A DNA stretch of 64,000 nucleotides from Fibrobacterota bacterium (GCA_016715065.1 JADKBN010000010.1:248001-312000); one strand, 5' to 3'. Positions 43,587 through 52,990 are shown, counted from the first letter of the stretch. Numbers and translations: made by a program. Notes: a model not told the origin generated them from the sequence alone.

Positions 43587-45182
43587 CCACAAGCCGATTT
43601 TTTCGTACTGAGGTTCTTGACCCTCGGCAGTGACTTGCAAAATTCGTGTGCTTCCGAAAGAAGGGGGGAGGGCAAGTCGATGGATCGACTGGCCTGATTC
43701 CACCGACCAGATCGGAAAGCGAAACAGGGAACGGCCATCGACGGAAAGCAGGCGCGCATCGAGTGTCGCTGCCGACTCCATCTCGATTTCCAGCTCCAAT
43801 CGCCCCCCCACATGGCGGGTGATCAACCGAAAGGGGTTTGAACCTCGATTCTTGCCTGGCGGCAATGGCTTGGAGCCGAGCGAAAACGGTCCGATGTCGA
43901 CAACGTTGCCGCGCTGATAAGGGTTTCCAAAAAAATCGGAGAGATATCCCAGGTTCTCGGCGGTGCCAGTCGCTGGACTTTTTCTGCCCAGTTCGAATCC
44001 ACGCAAAGCGGTATCCGTTGGAATGGTTCTGGTCCACGCGGAATCCATGAATAGGGGGTCGGCAAATCGATCACCGACACCAGCTTTCCAGCTATCCTTG
44101 AAAGGATTGAGTTTTGGGCTCCAAACCAGATTGTTGCGGTTGAGGAACGGGGCTGTTTTGGAATCCGTCGGGGCAACGTATGCAAAATACGTCATCGAAT
44201 CCGAAACCAGAATGTTGTTGCGGATTTGGATCCGGCTGGCCGGGGTGTGGCTGCCGCCATCGGCGACCAGGTAAAACCCGTGGTTGCCCTCTTTGCGTTT
44301 TACCATGAGGTTGTGGTCCAGACGCAATCCGTCAAAGCCGATTCCGAACAGGGCACCCGCTCCGGCGATGTGAAAGCATCCCAGGAGGACGCCATCGATG
44401 GCCACGTTGTGGTGGATTCTCACATTGACGACAGAGTCTCCGAGCTGCCCTCCGAATTCGGAGAAGCCGTCCACATCGAGCGCGAAGTTTCCGTAGATGT
44501 CGCAGTTTCTGGCGGATCGCCAAAATTCGAAAGCACCGCCATCGACCCCGTAGTCGAAGGAGGGGGCCTTCAGGTTCTCGAAACGGTTCCCGTAGACCTG
44601 GCAGCCGTTGACATTGGTGAAATTGACTCCCGAGGCCCCGTAGTCGTCGTCTTTGGTGTTTTTTGTGTTTACCACCATGTGTCCGTCGTGGATGTGGTTG
44701 TTCCGCACCACGATATTTTTGCCGGAAACATAGACACCCCCTCCGCAGTCGTACGCCTCGATGCCTTGCACAACAATCGACTGGTTTGTCGTGTCGCTCA
44801 GATCCACGCATGCGGCGCGAGCACCGGTCAGTGTCAGGTTCTCGATGACCAGATATTTCGATTTTCGCACCAGGATCAGATTCCCGGTGCTTCGCAGCAA
44901 CGCGGGAGGCAGTCCCGGATCGCCGTAGGAAGAAACCACCACCGGCCGTTTTTCCTGGCCATTGGCCGTGATGGTCAGGGAATCGGTGCCGCTGGTGCCT
45001 CGTCGGAAAAGGACGGAATCTCCAGCGGCAAGGGCAACGCCACGAAGCTTTGCGGTTGATTTCCACGGGGCGGAGGGAGTGGACCGGCTGACAGCGTCTG
45101 AGCCTTGTTGGGGATCGATGTAGTGGTTAGCGGCAAAGAGAGGAAAATGCACTAGGCTCGCCAGGATCAAGGGTCTCAACAT
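43560..45182 (-). CDS. secreted right-handed beta-helix protein
   Basis: The product is 540 aa. A signal peptide (ILASLVHFPLFAA) is followed by YIDPQQGSDAVSRSTPSAPW, the usual opening of this family, and by many Asn-rich coils: VVRNNHIHDGHMVV, CQVYGNRFENL and CDIYGNFALDV. The Gly-rich EAYDCGGGVYV and DYGVDGGAFEFWRS blocks fit a carbohydrate-processing parallel beta-helix. The last 90 residues contain LDARLLSVDGRSLFRF and RILQVTAEG, a sorting-type tail. Function is probably lyase- or hydrolase-like on polysaccharide, but catalytic residues are not assigned. GGAGAG lies close to the ATG. Confidence 0.82.
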   Translation of the reverse strand: MLRPLILASLVHFPLFAANHYIDPQQGSDAVSRSTPSAPWKSTAKLRGVALAAGDSVLFRRGTSGTDSLTITANGQEKRPVVVSSYGDPGLPPALLRSTGNLILVRKSKYLVIENLTLTGARAACVDLSDTTNQSIVVQGIEAYDCGGGVYVSGKNIVVRNNHIHDGHMVVNTKNTKDDDYGASGVNFTNVNGCQVYGNRFENLKAPSFDYGVDGGAFEFWRSARNCDIYGNFALDVDGFSEFGGQLGDSVVNVRIHHNVAIDGVLLGCFHIAGAGALFGIGFDGLRLDHNLMVKRKEGNHGFYLVADGGSHTPASRIQIRNNILVSDSMTYFAYVAPTDSKTAPFLNRNNLVWSPKLNPFKDSWKAGVGDRFADPLFMDSAWTRTIPTDTALRGFELGRKSPATGTAENLGYLSDFFGNPYQRGNVVDIGPFSLGSKPLPPGKNRGSNPFRLITRHVGGRLELEIEMESAATLDARLLSVDGRSLFRFPIWSVESGQSIHRLALPPSFGSTRILQVTAEGQEPQYEKIGLWSQRSGAAK

Positions 45183-45523
45183 GTCGCTCTCCGGATGAAA
45201 ACTCGTCCTTTCATGATACATCGATTCCACGGGCCAAGGCAGTGGAAAGGTGTGAACCAGGTGCCACCGGCCGTGCCGTGCCTCTCCTTGCTTGTATCCA
45301 GCATAGACCAAAACAAGGAAGCTCAAGAAATAAGGGTCGGGCGCTGGAAGGGAAGCGTGATTCGGTTTTTCAAATGCTCATTGTGCGAATTTTATAATTA
45401 TTGCTCGTGCTAATTGTAATGGAATGTGGCGCTTTGTCGGTGATGATATTTTGGGTTTTGAATAAATCACTTGAAATGATTGGTATTTCAGAGGTGGTAA
45501 GATACGATTGCATGGAGATGTCA
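45183..45523. other. noncoding region, AT-rich towards the IS end
   Basis: No gene is supported here. The first 170 bases have normal composition. From about 45365 the sequence becomes AT-rich, unlike its neighbours, and this continues after the insertion sequence at 46881-47000. Without the insertion the two parts would join into one AT-rich upstream region of the GH16 gene. The last 8 bases are the target-site copy AGATGTCA. Confidence 0.55.
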
Positions 45524-45546
45524 GGGTCTCCAGCGAAATGAGTGGA
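45524..45546 (+). repeat. left inverted repeat of the ISL3 element
   Basis: The 23 bases begin GGGTCTCCAGCG and end AGTGGA. They match the right end in inverted orientation with four mismatches. Confidence 0.9.
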
Positions 45547-45588
45547 ACAAGTCGTTTTTTCGGGAAATTCTGAAGGCAGTTTTCTTGC

Positions 45589-46849
45589 GTGGACAGCACC
45601 CAACTCTACCAGCGGATTCTTGGCCTCTCTGCCCCTTGGCAAGTCTCGGAAGTCAACATCAATGAGATCAACGGCGAGGTAGTCGTTCGCGTGACGCACA
45701 CCGGAAAGGGGCTCACTTGTCCGAGTTGCAAAATTGCCGGGACGCTTCACGACCACGCCACTATGCGTCGCTGGCGACACCTGGATACCTGCCAGATGGC
45801 CACTGTGATCGAATGCTCGATTCCGCGTATTCGTTGTGAAAACACGGCGTACTCCAGGTTCCGGTACCGTGGGCTGGTCCGAAATCGCGCTTCACGTTGC
45901 TGTTTGAATCTCGTTGCATTGATGCCATGCAAATCTGTCCGCGTAGCGGTGCTGCGGAGTTGCTTGGGACGAGTGTCGATCGTCTTGGAAGGATCGCTCA
46001 GCTTGCGGTAGAGCGTGGCCTTGAGCGCAAGGCAAAAGCCAGGGCGGAAGGAGAGCTTGCGTTCCCGACTGGCCTGTCTATCGACGAGAAGAGTTGGCGA
46101 GGTAGACGCTACGCCACGATCATTGGCGACCCAGCTGCCGGGGTAGTCGAAGACATGCTGCCCGGCAACAGCAAACGCCCACTGGAACTGTGGTTCAAGC
46201 AATTGGACCAATCTGTGCGTCAAGCGATCCAGTACGTGACCATGGACTTCCATAGACCGTTTTCCAGTGCCGTGGCGGCGACGACCCCGATGCGGAAAAC
46301 AAGATTGTTCACGACAAGTTCCATCTGGTCAAGGCCGCCAACGATGCCATGGAGCAGACTCGGCGCTTGGAGATGGCCAAGTGCCGGGAGAAGAAAGAAG
46401 GTGATTTCGTGAAGCTCCTGAAATCGGCCCGGTACGCCATGCTGCGTAGCGGAACCGACCTGAAGGAGAAGTGCCAGAAACGAGTCGACGAGATCGACGA
46501 GTGGTTCCATGACTCCGGAGACGCGTACAGGATGAAAGAGTCGATTCGACAGATTCTGACTGGCACTTCGGTCGATGTGGTATCGGAGCTTCTGCTGGAA
46601 TGGGTCGAGTGGGTGAAATCTTCACACCTGGAACCCATGAAGAAGGTGGCCAAGCTGGTGGTCAGCCGCTGGAATGGAATCCTGAACATGTTTCGGCTCA
46701 AGAAGTCCAATGCCAACGCCGAGAGTCTCAATGCACGCATCCAAGCGGTGCGGGTGAAATCTCGAGGCCACCCCAACTATGAGTCCTTCAAACGAGACGT
46801 CCTGTTCCATCTGGGAGGCCTGAATCTCCACCCGGTTTTCCCAGGCTAA
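45589..46849 (+). pseudogene. ISL3 transposase, two frameshifts
   Basis: Three consecutive readings form one transposase of about 420 aa. Part one has the zinc ribbon LTCPSCKIAGTLHDH and RWRHLDTCQMAT. At the A-run 45839-45842 the frame must shift: one extra A would give a CEKHGV-type continuation followed by RFTLLFESRCIDAMQ. Part two carries GLSIDEKSWRGRRYATIIGD and YVTMDFHRPFSSAV, the first two DDE acids. Near 46275-46282 a second missing base is needed before DDPDAENKIVHDKFHLV. Part three ends with SNANAESLNARIQAVRVKSR, carrying the catalytic Glu. The reading stops just before the right inverted repeat. An active enzyme is not possible as written. Confidence 0.9.
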
Positions 46850-46872
46850 TCCACTGATATCGCGGTAGACCC
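46850..46872 (-). repeat. right inverted repeat of the ISL3 element
   Basis: Read on the minus strand it begins GGGTCTACCGCG and ends AGTGGA. It is directly followed by the second copy of the 8-bp target repeat. Confidence 0.9.
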
Positions 46873-46963
46873 AGATGTCATTGTTTGCGTGGGAAATAAG
46901 GATCTTGTTCTATTGATTGCCAAAGGTGATCATTGGTCTGAAACTGTTCAGTAAAAATATTGC

Positions 46964-46991
46964 TTGCCAACAGATTTGAATCGGTTAAATT
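46964..46991 (+). promoter_or_regulatory. possible promoter of the GH16 gene
   Basis: TTGCCA (46964-46969) and TAAATT (46986-46991) are 16 bases apart and resemble sigma-70 elements. The ATG follows only 9 bases later, so a transcript from here would be nearly leaderless; no ribosome site is seen either. The alternative is a promoter further up, now near the insertion sequence. Confidence 0.35.
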
Positions 46992-47000
46992 TTATCCATT

Positions 47001-50000
47001 ATGATCAAAAATTGTCGGTGGAGCACAGTCGTTTCTGTGGGCTTGCTATGTTCGGCCTTCGTCCAAGCCAAAGCATGGAAGTCCGCTGAATTGATTTCGA
47101 GGGAAACCTTCAAGTATGGCGCCTTCGAGGCTCGGATCCGAGCTGCCGAAGGATCTGGGATGATCACGACGCTCTTTCTCTGGAAAGACGGCTCGGAAAT
47201 CCCCGGGGCCAAGTGGCAGGAACAGGACTTCGAGATCTGGGGCAAGGATGGCTTGGTACAGTCCCAGGCCATGACTCCGGGCAATCCGCGCATCGAACAC
47301 ACCGCGGTCCATCGCCTGCCCACCAAGGCATGGGAACGGTACTACACCTACCGGATGGAGTGGACTCCGACGCGGCTCGCTTTCTACATCGATGGCACCA
47401 AGGTCCGCGAAGAGACAGATCCTGTCGAATTCGAAAAGCTGCTCAATCCGGCGAAGGCGGAGCCGGCGCAGCTGCGAACGGGACTGTGGGCCGGCGATTT
47501 CGCCTGGTCCGGAGCCTTCGATTCGACCAAGGTCCCCCAGGCAAGTTTTGTCAATTGGATGCAAGTCTACGACTACACCCCCGGCGCAGGTCCTGACGGA
47601 TCGGATTTTTCCCTGCGCTGGCGCGACAACTTCGACGCCATGAACTGGAATCGATGGTGGTCCGCGAATTGGACGTTCGAGTATTCGGTGAGCGACTACA
47701 CGGCCCGCAACCACTCGGCAAAGGAGGGCGCGCTCGTTTCGGTCCTGACCACTTGGCAAAAAGAGGGAACCTTCCCCGCCGTTCCGGTCGATGATGGACA
47801 ACTCCTGCCCATCGTGGTGGCTCCGCCAGCGCCGGTTCTGGATACGACCCCCATCGCCCTGCCAGCGGAGTTTTCCGCCTTGCGTCTTGCGCGTGCGTTC
47901 GAGTATTCCTCGGGAGACGAGGGAAACGGCACCGCCGCCGGCTGTCGGACCAGAGTTCCCGGCGTGGACCTGGAGACCAACGACAATCCAGCCACTCAAG
48001 GAACCTGTCACATCGGATTCACGGAAGCCGCGGAGTGGATCGAGTATGACCTCGTCGCCTCCGACAATCGCAGCTACGATTTTCTCCTGGATGCGGGCTC
48101 CGGGTACGGCGGGAACAGATTCCATGTTTTGTTGGATGGAGCCCAAATCGGGCAGACCATGACCGTTCCCACCATCGGGTGGTCGGAGTTTGCCACCCAC
48201 GAAATCGCGGACATCGCGATGACCCCGGGGCGACATGTCCTCCGTGTGGTTTTCGACGACGGTTACGTGAATCTGAACAAGATCGCCGTGCGGGCGCACC
48301 AGGGATCGGAGGTCGCCCCGGTCGCGATTCCAGGACGTCTGGATGCAGACAACTACGTTCGCTACTTCGAAAATTCTCCTGGAAATCAGGGGGGTGCGGG
48401 CAAGGTTGACGACGTCGACAAGGTCATGACCCCCGACCAGGGCGGTGGGCTGGCCATCGGCTACGCCGATGGCGGCGAATGGGTGGAGTACGATGTGGAC
48501 GTTGCCGCTGCTGGCAAATACGATTTCACGGCTCGCCTGGCCTCCGCCGAAGACTTGAGATCGATCCAGGTCAAAGTGGATGGGATTGCGGTCTCAGCAC
48601 CCATCGTTGCAACCGCGGAAGACTGGGAAGTTTTTTCCGACCAAACCGTTCCAGACATCTCCCTGACCGCCGGCAAACACGTTGTGCAGATTCTGTTCGT
48701 GACCGGGCGGTTGAATTTCCGCTATCTAGACATCGTTCCTTCCGAGCCCTCCGCTCCAGCGATTCCGCCCACCGTAGATGGAGTGGTTGCTACGGTGTCG
48801 GATGCTTCCGTGCAACTGACGTGGCAGAGTGCGACGGGTGCGACCTATTACAAGGTGCTCCGCGACGGCGTTCTTCTCCAGCAGGTGTCCACCACTTCCC
48901 TGACGGACCGCTCCGTCGTCTACGATGTGGCCTACGAATATGCGGTGGTCTCGGGCAACGCCTCCGGTGAGTCCGCTCCATCGGTGCTCGTGCAAGCAAA
49001 ACTGGTTTCCCCCAAAGCACCTTCAGCTCCCACCGGACTCGCCGCGGTCTCCGGGAATGCTCGCGTGGATTTGAGTTGGAACGCTTCCGCCGGTGCGAGC
49101 GCCTACCAGATTCTGCGTGGCGCGGGACTCGCCGATCTGGCGGCGATCGCCACAACCACCAGCCTGACCTTTTCCGATGCATCGGTGACCAACGGCGTTT
49201 CGTATCGCTATGCCGTCCGAGCCGTCAACGGGGCGATTTCTGGGGAGCCGACCACCTCGGTCGCGGCCAACCCCCGTGGGGTTCCGCCAGCCATCGCGAC
49301 CGGCTTGAAAGCGACCGCAGGGAGCGCGTCTGTTTCCCTTGTTTGGACAGCTTCTGTCGGAGCGACCGGCTATCGGGTGATCCGACAGAATGGTGCGTCT
49401 TCCACCTCCTTCACTGTTGCGCTGACGAGCCTGCAGGACCTCACTGTCATCAACGGCCAGGCGTATTCCTACTCGGTGGTGGCCGTCAACGAGTGGGGTG
49501 ATGCATTGGCTTCCAGCTCGGTCACGGTCACCCCCGTGGCACCGCCGGTCACGACCCTCAAGGCGCAGTACAAGAACGGCAATGCCAACGCGACCACGAA
49601 CATGCTCTACCCTCGGTTCCAGCTGGTCAACGCTGGATCGACGTCGGTCGATCTTTCGAAGGTGACGATTCGATACTGGTATACCTCGGAAGGGAATGCT
49701 GCGCAGACCAACTGGTTCGATTGGGCCCAAATCGGAACCAGCAACTTGGTCGCGAGCTTCGGAAAACTCGCTCCCGCCAAGACGACCGCGGATTCGTATC
49801 TCCAGATTTCGTTCAAAGCGACTGCAGGAACTCTGGCCGCGGGCCGGAGCACGGGCGAGATCCAGAGTCGAGTTGGAAAGTCTGATTGGAGTAACTACAA
49901 TCAGGCAAACGATGCCTCGTTCGGTGCCACCCAGACCGCCTCGTTCGCGGATTGGACCAAGGTCACCGTCTACTTCGATGGGAAACTCATCTGGGGCGTC

Positions 50001-50009
50001 GAGCCTTAA
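47001..50009 (+). CDS. secreted GH16 glucanase with two CBM6-like, three FN3 and a CBM3 domain
   Basis: The product is 1002 aa with a signal peptide (VVSVGLLCSAFVQA). Residues 25-255 form a GH16 domain; the catalytic motif is EQDFEIWG (Glu74, Asp76, Glu78), matching ExDxE. GH16 enzymes cut beta-1,3(4)-glucans and related polymers. Two CBM6-like modules follow at about 290-435 and 445-575 (AAEWIEYDLVASDNRSYDF and GGEWVEYDVDVAAAGKYDF). Three fibronectin III modules lie at about 585-845. The end, about 850-1002, is a CBM3-type cellulose-binding module (LKAQYKNGNANATTNMLYP, VTIRYWYTSEG, WTKVTVYFDGKLIWG). There is no sorting tail. The IS sits just upstream and a terminator just after. Confidence 0.9.
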   Translation: MIKNCRWSTVVSVGLLCSAFVQAKAWKSAELISRETFKYGAFEARIRAAEGSGMITTLFLWKDGSEIPGAKWQEQDFEIWGKDGLVQSQAMTPGNPRIEHTAVHRLPTKAWERYYTYRMEWTPTRLAFYIDGTKVREETDPVEFEKLLNPAKAEPAQLRTGLWAGDFAWSGAFDSTKVPQASFVNWMQVYDYTPGAGPDGSDFSLRWRDNFDAMNWNRWWSANWTFEYSVSDYTARNHSAKEGALVSVLTTWQKEGTFPAVPVDDGQLLPIVVAPPAPVLDTTPIALPAEFSALRLARAFEYSSGDEGNGTAAGCRTRVPGVDLETNDNPATQGTCHIGFTEAAEWIEYDLVASDNRSYDFLLDAGSGYGGNRFHVLLDGAQIGQTMTVPTIGWSEFATHEIADIAMTPGRHVLRVVFDDGYVNLNKIAVRAHQGSEVAPVAIPGRLDADNYVRYFENSPGNQGGAGKVDDVDKVMTPDQGGGLAIGYADGGEWVEYDVDVAAAGKYDFTARLASAEDLRSIQVKVDGIAVSAPIVATAEDWEVFSDQTVPDISLTAGKHVVQILFVTGRLNFRYLDIVPSEPSAPAIPPTVDGVVATVSDASVQLTWQSATGATYYKVLRDGVLLQQVSTTSLTDRSVVYDVAYEYAVVSGNASGESAPSVLVQAKLVSPKAPSAPTGLAAVSGNARVDLSWNASAGASAYQILRGAGLADLAAIATTTSLTFSDASVTNGVSYRYAVRAVNGAISGEPTTSVAANPRGVPPAIATGLKATAGSASVSLVWTASVGATGYRVIRQNGASSTSFTVALTSLQDLTVINGQAYSYSVVAVNEWGDALASSSVTVTPVAPPVTTLKAQYKNGNANATTNMLYPRFQLVNAGSTSVDLSKVTIRYWYTSEGNAAQTNWFDWAQIGTSNLVASFGKLAPAKTTADSYLQISFKATAGTLAAGRSTGEIQSRVGKSDWSNYNQANDASFGATQTASFADWTKVTVYFDGKLIWGVEP

Positions 50010-50037
50010 GGTGTTTTCGATGGAAGCATGATCAAAC

Positions 50038-50067
50038 AAGGCCGGCGGTTCGTCGGCCTTTTCTTTT
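50038..50067 (+). terminator. rho-independent terminator after the GH16 gene
   Basis: AAGGCCG (50038-50044) pairs with CGGCCTT (50054-50060) and a T-rich run extends to 50067. It lies 28 bases after the stop and argues that the next gene starts after it, at 50082. Confidence 0.85.
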
Positions 50068-50081
50068 GGGGTCCCAATCGA

Positions 50082-50918
50082 ATGCAACAAGGTCGACACG
50101 CACTCCTGATCGCCGCCCATCGCCTGCCCTCCCAGCTACACCGTCTGGTCGAACGACTGGAGCATCCCAGGCTTGATCTGTTCCTTCACGTCGACCGCAG
50201 GGTGGACCTCCGACCGTTTCTACATCGAAACCTCACCCCTGTGGAGAGAAGGCTCCCTGTCGCATGGAACGGATTCAGCCTTGTGGAGACGACTCTTTTC
50301 TGGTTGCGCTCGCTCCAAACCAGGGGCTACCGAAGTTTCACCTATCTGAGTGGACAGGATTATCCCGCACAATCCGTTGAACAAATTTTGGCACAATTTG
50401 ATGCCGGCCGAGACTTTCTGTTGGACACGGCGTGGTCGGCCGACGATCGTACCAGCCGGTGGGGCAGATTCCATGTCACGGATCTCAATCCTTGGATTCG
50501 CCTGAAGGATCGGTTCCGAAGGAAGTTCGTGCCTTCCAATCGAGGGATCCGCAAGCTTCCCTGCGGGCTGGAATTCAAATGCGGATCGGCGTTATGGACG
50601 ATCCCTTCCCGTGCTTTGGATTGGATGATCCCTTTTTTGGGTGCTCACCCGGAGGTGGAGAGGTATTTCAAGAACACCCTGCACTCCGATGAAATGTTCT
50701 ACCAGATGGTTCTGAATCAGTCCCCCTTCGCCCTGGAGATGGGAGATCACGGCCATTTCATCGATTGGTCGAGAGGGGCTCCCCACCCTGAAGTGCTCAA
50801 TGCCAGCTACTTGGATCAAATCCTTCCAGGGAAGCACCTGTTTGTCCGCAAGGTGGAGCCTGATGTGAGCGGAGACCTGATGGATCGACTCGATCAGATG
50901 GCGAGGTCAAACGCCTGA
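50082..50918 (+). CDS. core-2/I-branching-type glycosyltransferase (GT14-like)
   Basis: The product is 278 aa. Family blocks are HALLIAAHRLPSQLHRLVER, LDLFLHVDRRVDL, WNGFSLVETTLFWLRSLQTRG, YRSFTYLSGQDYPAQS and FKCGSALWTIPSRALDWM, with LHSDEMFYQMVL near the end. The fold is that of GT14 beta-1,6-N-acetylglucosaminyltransferase relatives; bacterial members build surface glycans, and the sugar transferred is unknown. The start at 50082 is chosen because an upstream in-frame ATG would place the gene start inside the preceding terminator. Nearby genes give no pathway context. Confidence 0.85.
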   Translation: MQQGRHALLIAAHRLPSQLHRLVERLEHPRLDLFLHVDRRVDLRPFLHRNLTPVERRLPVAWNGFSLVETTLFWLRSLQTRGYRSFTYLSGQDYPAQSVEQILAQFDAGRDFLLDTAWSADDRTSRWGRFHVTDLNPWIRLKDRFRRKFVPSNRGIRKLPCGLEFKCGSALWTIPSRALDWMIPFLGAHPEVERYFKNTLHSDEMFYQMVLNQSPFALEMGDHGHFIDWSRGAPHPEVLNASYLDQILPGKHLFVRKVEPDVSGDLMDRLDQMARSNA

Positions 50919-51024
50919 TGCTTGATCGCGTCCGGGAAAGGGGCATTGTTTCCCGGAGACACCGCACCTTTTGTCGGTTTGGATACGAACAAGAATTTAT
51001 CTGACAGAAGGAAGAATTACCGCC

Positions 51025-51953
51025 CTAGGTTCGGTTGGTCTCGAGATCCTCCGGCCGCAACCCGGTCACGTCCGTGACGATTTCCCACGCGATTCCGTGC
51101 TCGCGCATTTTGAGGGCGTCCTGGATCTTGGCCTCGTACAAGCCTTCAGCCTTGCCTTCAACCTTGCCTTCGGCTTTGCCCTCCGCCTTGCCTTCAGCCT
51201 TACCCTCCTGTCGGAGGAGGTCTCCTAATGTCATGGCCTGCCCTTTCAGATTTGGGTGGAGCGATTGGAAAAGGTGGTCGCGGACTTCCGGGACACCGTC
51301 GTTCAGAATATACTCCAGCAGGATTCGCAAAGTGCGCATGGACTGGTCGTTGTTGATCCCGGTACCCAGATCGGGAGTCAACTGCCTGGCAACAGCGAGG
51401 GTACCCTCGGCGGAATAGATGTGTTTCATGAGCGCGAGGGTGATCCGCACCACGGGATCGCTGAAGTCACCCCCGATGGATTGGTCATCCACCGCGGCGA
51501 GATCCTCAAACACCAGCCGAATGTCGGGGATAAACGGCCGAAGCGAATCCGGTAGGGTAGGAAGTTCGCGTGGAAGGCGCAAGTTTCCAGGGAAGGCCCT
51601 TGGTGGACCAGGATGGGGATCACCGGTCGCAACGCACGATTTTCGGCTTGATCTGCCTCCCAAATACTGACCATGTAGCGTAGAATTTGGAGGTGCACGT
51701 GTTTAGGCTGCCAGGTCTTGTGCTCGAGCAGGATGGCCACGACAGCCTGGTTTCCTTGGAGCGGACAGGTGAAGAGCAGGTCTGAGAAGGACTCGTCGAG
51801 GGATTCGGACACAAAGTTGGCGGGCACAGGTTCCAAGTGATCCAGATCCAGCGACTCAAGAACGGCTGGAGGAAGGATGCCACGGAGGAGGTCCTTGGCA
51901 TGGCCAACATCGGAGAAGATGGATTTGAAGAAGGCGTCGTGTGGGCGGGGCAC
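51025..51953 (-). pseudogene. Rpn-family nuclease, copy A, frameshifted
   Basis: The intact relative is the neighbouring copy at 52073. The N-terminal half reads MPRPHDAFFKSIFSDVGHA (start codon GTG) up to ILVHQGPS. Between about 51557 and 51592 four single bases are missing relative to copy B, each in a homopolymer (GGG, AAA, and the AAGGGG run). The net loss of four shifts the frame, and the protein resumes in another frame at LPDSLRPFIPDIRLVFE. Its C-terminus has five KAEG-type units against three in copy B. PD-(D/E)xK motifs (SDLLF and LLEHKTW) are retained upstream of the shift. A single full-length protein cannot be made as written. Confidence 0.85.
51143..51207 (-). repeat. 12-bp tandem repeats coding KAEG, copy A
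   Basis: Five units of about GGCAAGGCTGAA-type sequence code for K(A/V)EG repeats near the C-terminus of the nuclease. The same zone in copy B (52191-52231) has three units. This length change is in-frame. Confidence 0.8.
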
Positions 51954-52054
51954 AGGGAGAATATAACAAGACTATACTCATATGAGTAGTATTGTGTTGC
52001 GAGGGCGTCGCTTCGTGCTCGGAAGAATAGCCGTCCCCGGCGAATTTTCTGGCC

Positions 52055-52990
52055 GAAGGAAGAATTACCGCCCTAGGTTCGGTTGGTCTCGAGATCCTCC
52101 GGCCGCAACCCGGTCACGTCCGTGACGATTTCCCACGCGATTCCGTGCTCGCGCATCTTGAGTGCGTCCTGGATCTTGGCCTCGTACAAGCCTTCAGCCT
52201 TGCCCTCCGCCTTACCTTCGGCTTTGCCCTCCTGTCGGAGGAGGTCTCCTAATGTCATGGCCTGCCCTTTCAGATTTGGGTGGAGCGATTGGAAAAGGTG
52301 GTCGCGGACTTCCGGGACACCGTCGTTCAGAATATACTCCAGCAGGATTCGCAAAGTGCGCATGGACTGGTCGTTGTTGATCCCGGTACCCAGATCGGGA
52401 GTCAACTGCCTGGCAACAGCGAGGGTACCCTCGGCGGAATAGATGTGTTTCATGAGCGCGAGGGTGATCCGCACCACGGGATCGCTGAAGTCACCCCCGA
52501 TGGATTGGTCATCCACCGCGGCGAGATCCTCAAACACCAGCCGAATGTCGGGGATAAACGGCCGAAGCGAATCCGGTAGGGTAGGGAAGTTCGCGTGGAA
52601 AGGCGCAAGTTTCCAAGGGGAAGGCCCTTGGTGGACCAGGATGGGGATCACCGGTCGCAACGCACGATTTTCGGCTTGATCTGCCTCCCAAATACTGACC
52701 ATGTAGCGTAGAATTTGGAGGTGCACGTGTTTAGGCTGCCAGGTCTTGTGCTCGAGCAGGATGGCCACGACAGCCTGGTTTCCTTGGAGCGGACAGGTGA
52801 AGAGCAGGTCTGAGAAGGACTCGTCGAGGGATTCGGACACAAAGTTGGCGGGCACAGGTTCCAAGTGATCCAGATCCAGCGACTCAAGAACGGCTGGAGG
52901 AAGGATGCCACGGAGGAGGTCCTTGGCATGGCCAACATCGGAGAAGATGGATTTGAAGAAGGCGTCGTGTGGGCGGGGCACAGGGAGAAT
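52055..52990. repeat. direct repeat, copy B of tandem nuclease duplication
   Basis: This is the 936-bp partner of the block at 51007-51962; the offset between block starts is 1048 bases. The 92-base spacer between the blocks contains a 12-bp perfect palindrome, ACTCATATGAGT (51976-51987), just upstream of copy A. Confidence 0.92.
52073..52981 (-). CDS. Rpn-family recombination-promoting nuclease / PD-(D/E)xK transposase-like protein
   Basis: The product is 302 aa. Rpn proteins (PF04754 type) are PD-(D/E)xK nucleases that can promote DNA recombination. The N-terminus HDAFFKSIFSDVGHAKDLL is characteristic. The nuclease core shows FSDLLFTCPLQ with the Asp and VAILLEHKTWQ with the ExK motif. A helical middle and the C-terminal KAEGKAEGKAEG tract, seen in many relatives, follow. 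The start codon is GTG with no ribosome site upstream; TACATT six bases before it could be a -10 element, which would make the message leaderless. It is the intact member of a tandem pair; the copy downstream is frameshifted. It is likely mobile and not host-essential. Confidence 0.85.
   Translation of the reverse strand: MPRPHDAFFKSIFSDVGHAKDLLRGILPPAVLESLDLDHLEPVPANFVSESLDESFSDLLFTCPLQGNQAVVAILLEHKTWQPKHVHLQILRYMVSIWEADQAENRALRPVIPILVHQGPSPWKLAPFHANFPTLPDSLRPFIPDIRLVFEDLAAVDDQSIGGDFSDPVVRITLALMKHIYSAEGTLAVARQLTPDLGTGINNDQSMRTLRILLEYILNDGVPEVRDHLFQSLHPNLKGQAMTLGDLLRQEGKAEGKAEGKAEGLYEAKIQDALKMREHGIAWEIVTDVTGLRPEDLETNRT

Larger units (their letters stand above)
45524..46872 (+). mobile_element. 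ISL3-family insertion sequence, 1349 bp
   Basis: The element is bounded by 23-bp imperfect inverted repeats (19 of 23 match) and flanked by an exact 8-bp direct repeat, AGATGTCA, at 45516-45523 and 46873-46880. An 8-bp duplication is the family norm for ISL3. It carries one transposase gene with a zinc-ribbon N-terminus and DDE-type residues, but with two frameshifts. It landed about 120 bases upstream of the GH16 gene start and may alter that gene's expression. The intact ends and duplication show recent insertion; whether the frameshifts are real is open. Confidence 0.93.
51007..51962. repeat. direct repeat, copy A of tandem nuclease duplication
   Basis: This 956-bp block repeats at 52055-52990 with near identity. 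It starts GAAGGAAGAATTACCGCC and ends CACAGGGAGAAT in both copies. Upstream of the genes the copies diverge at once. Copy A is 24 bases longer in the 12-bp repeat zone and 4 bases shorter in a homopolymer zone. Confidence 0.92.

Noticed and set aside
45839..45842. Programmed frameshift in the transposase A-run
   Set aside because: The run is only four A bases, ISL3 elements normally use one frame, and a second unrelated frameshift occurs downstream.
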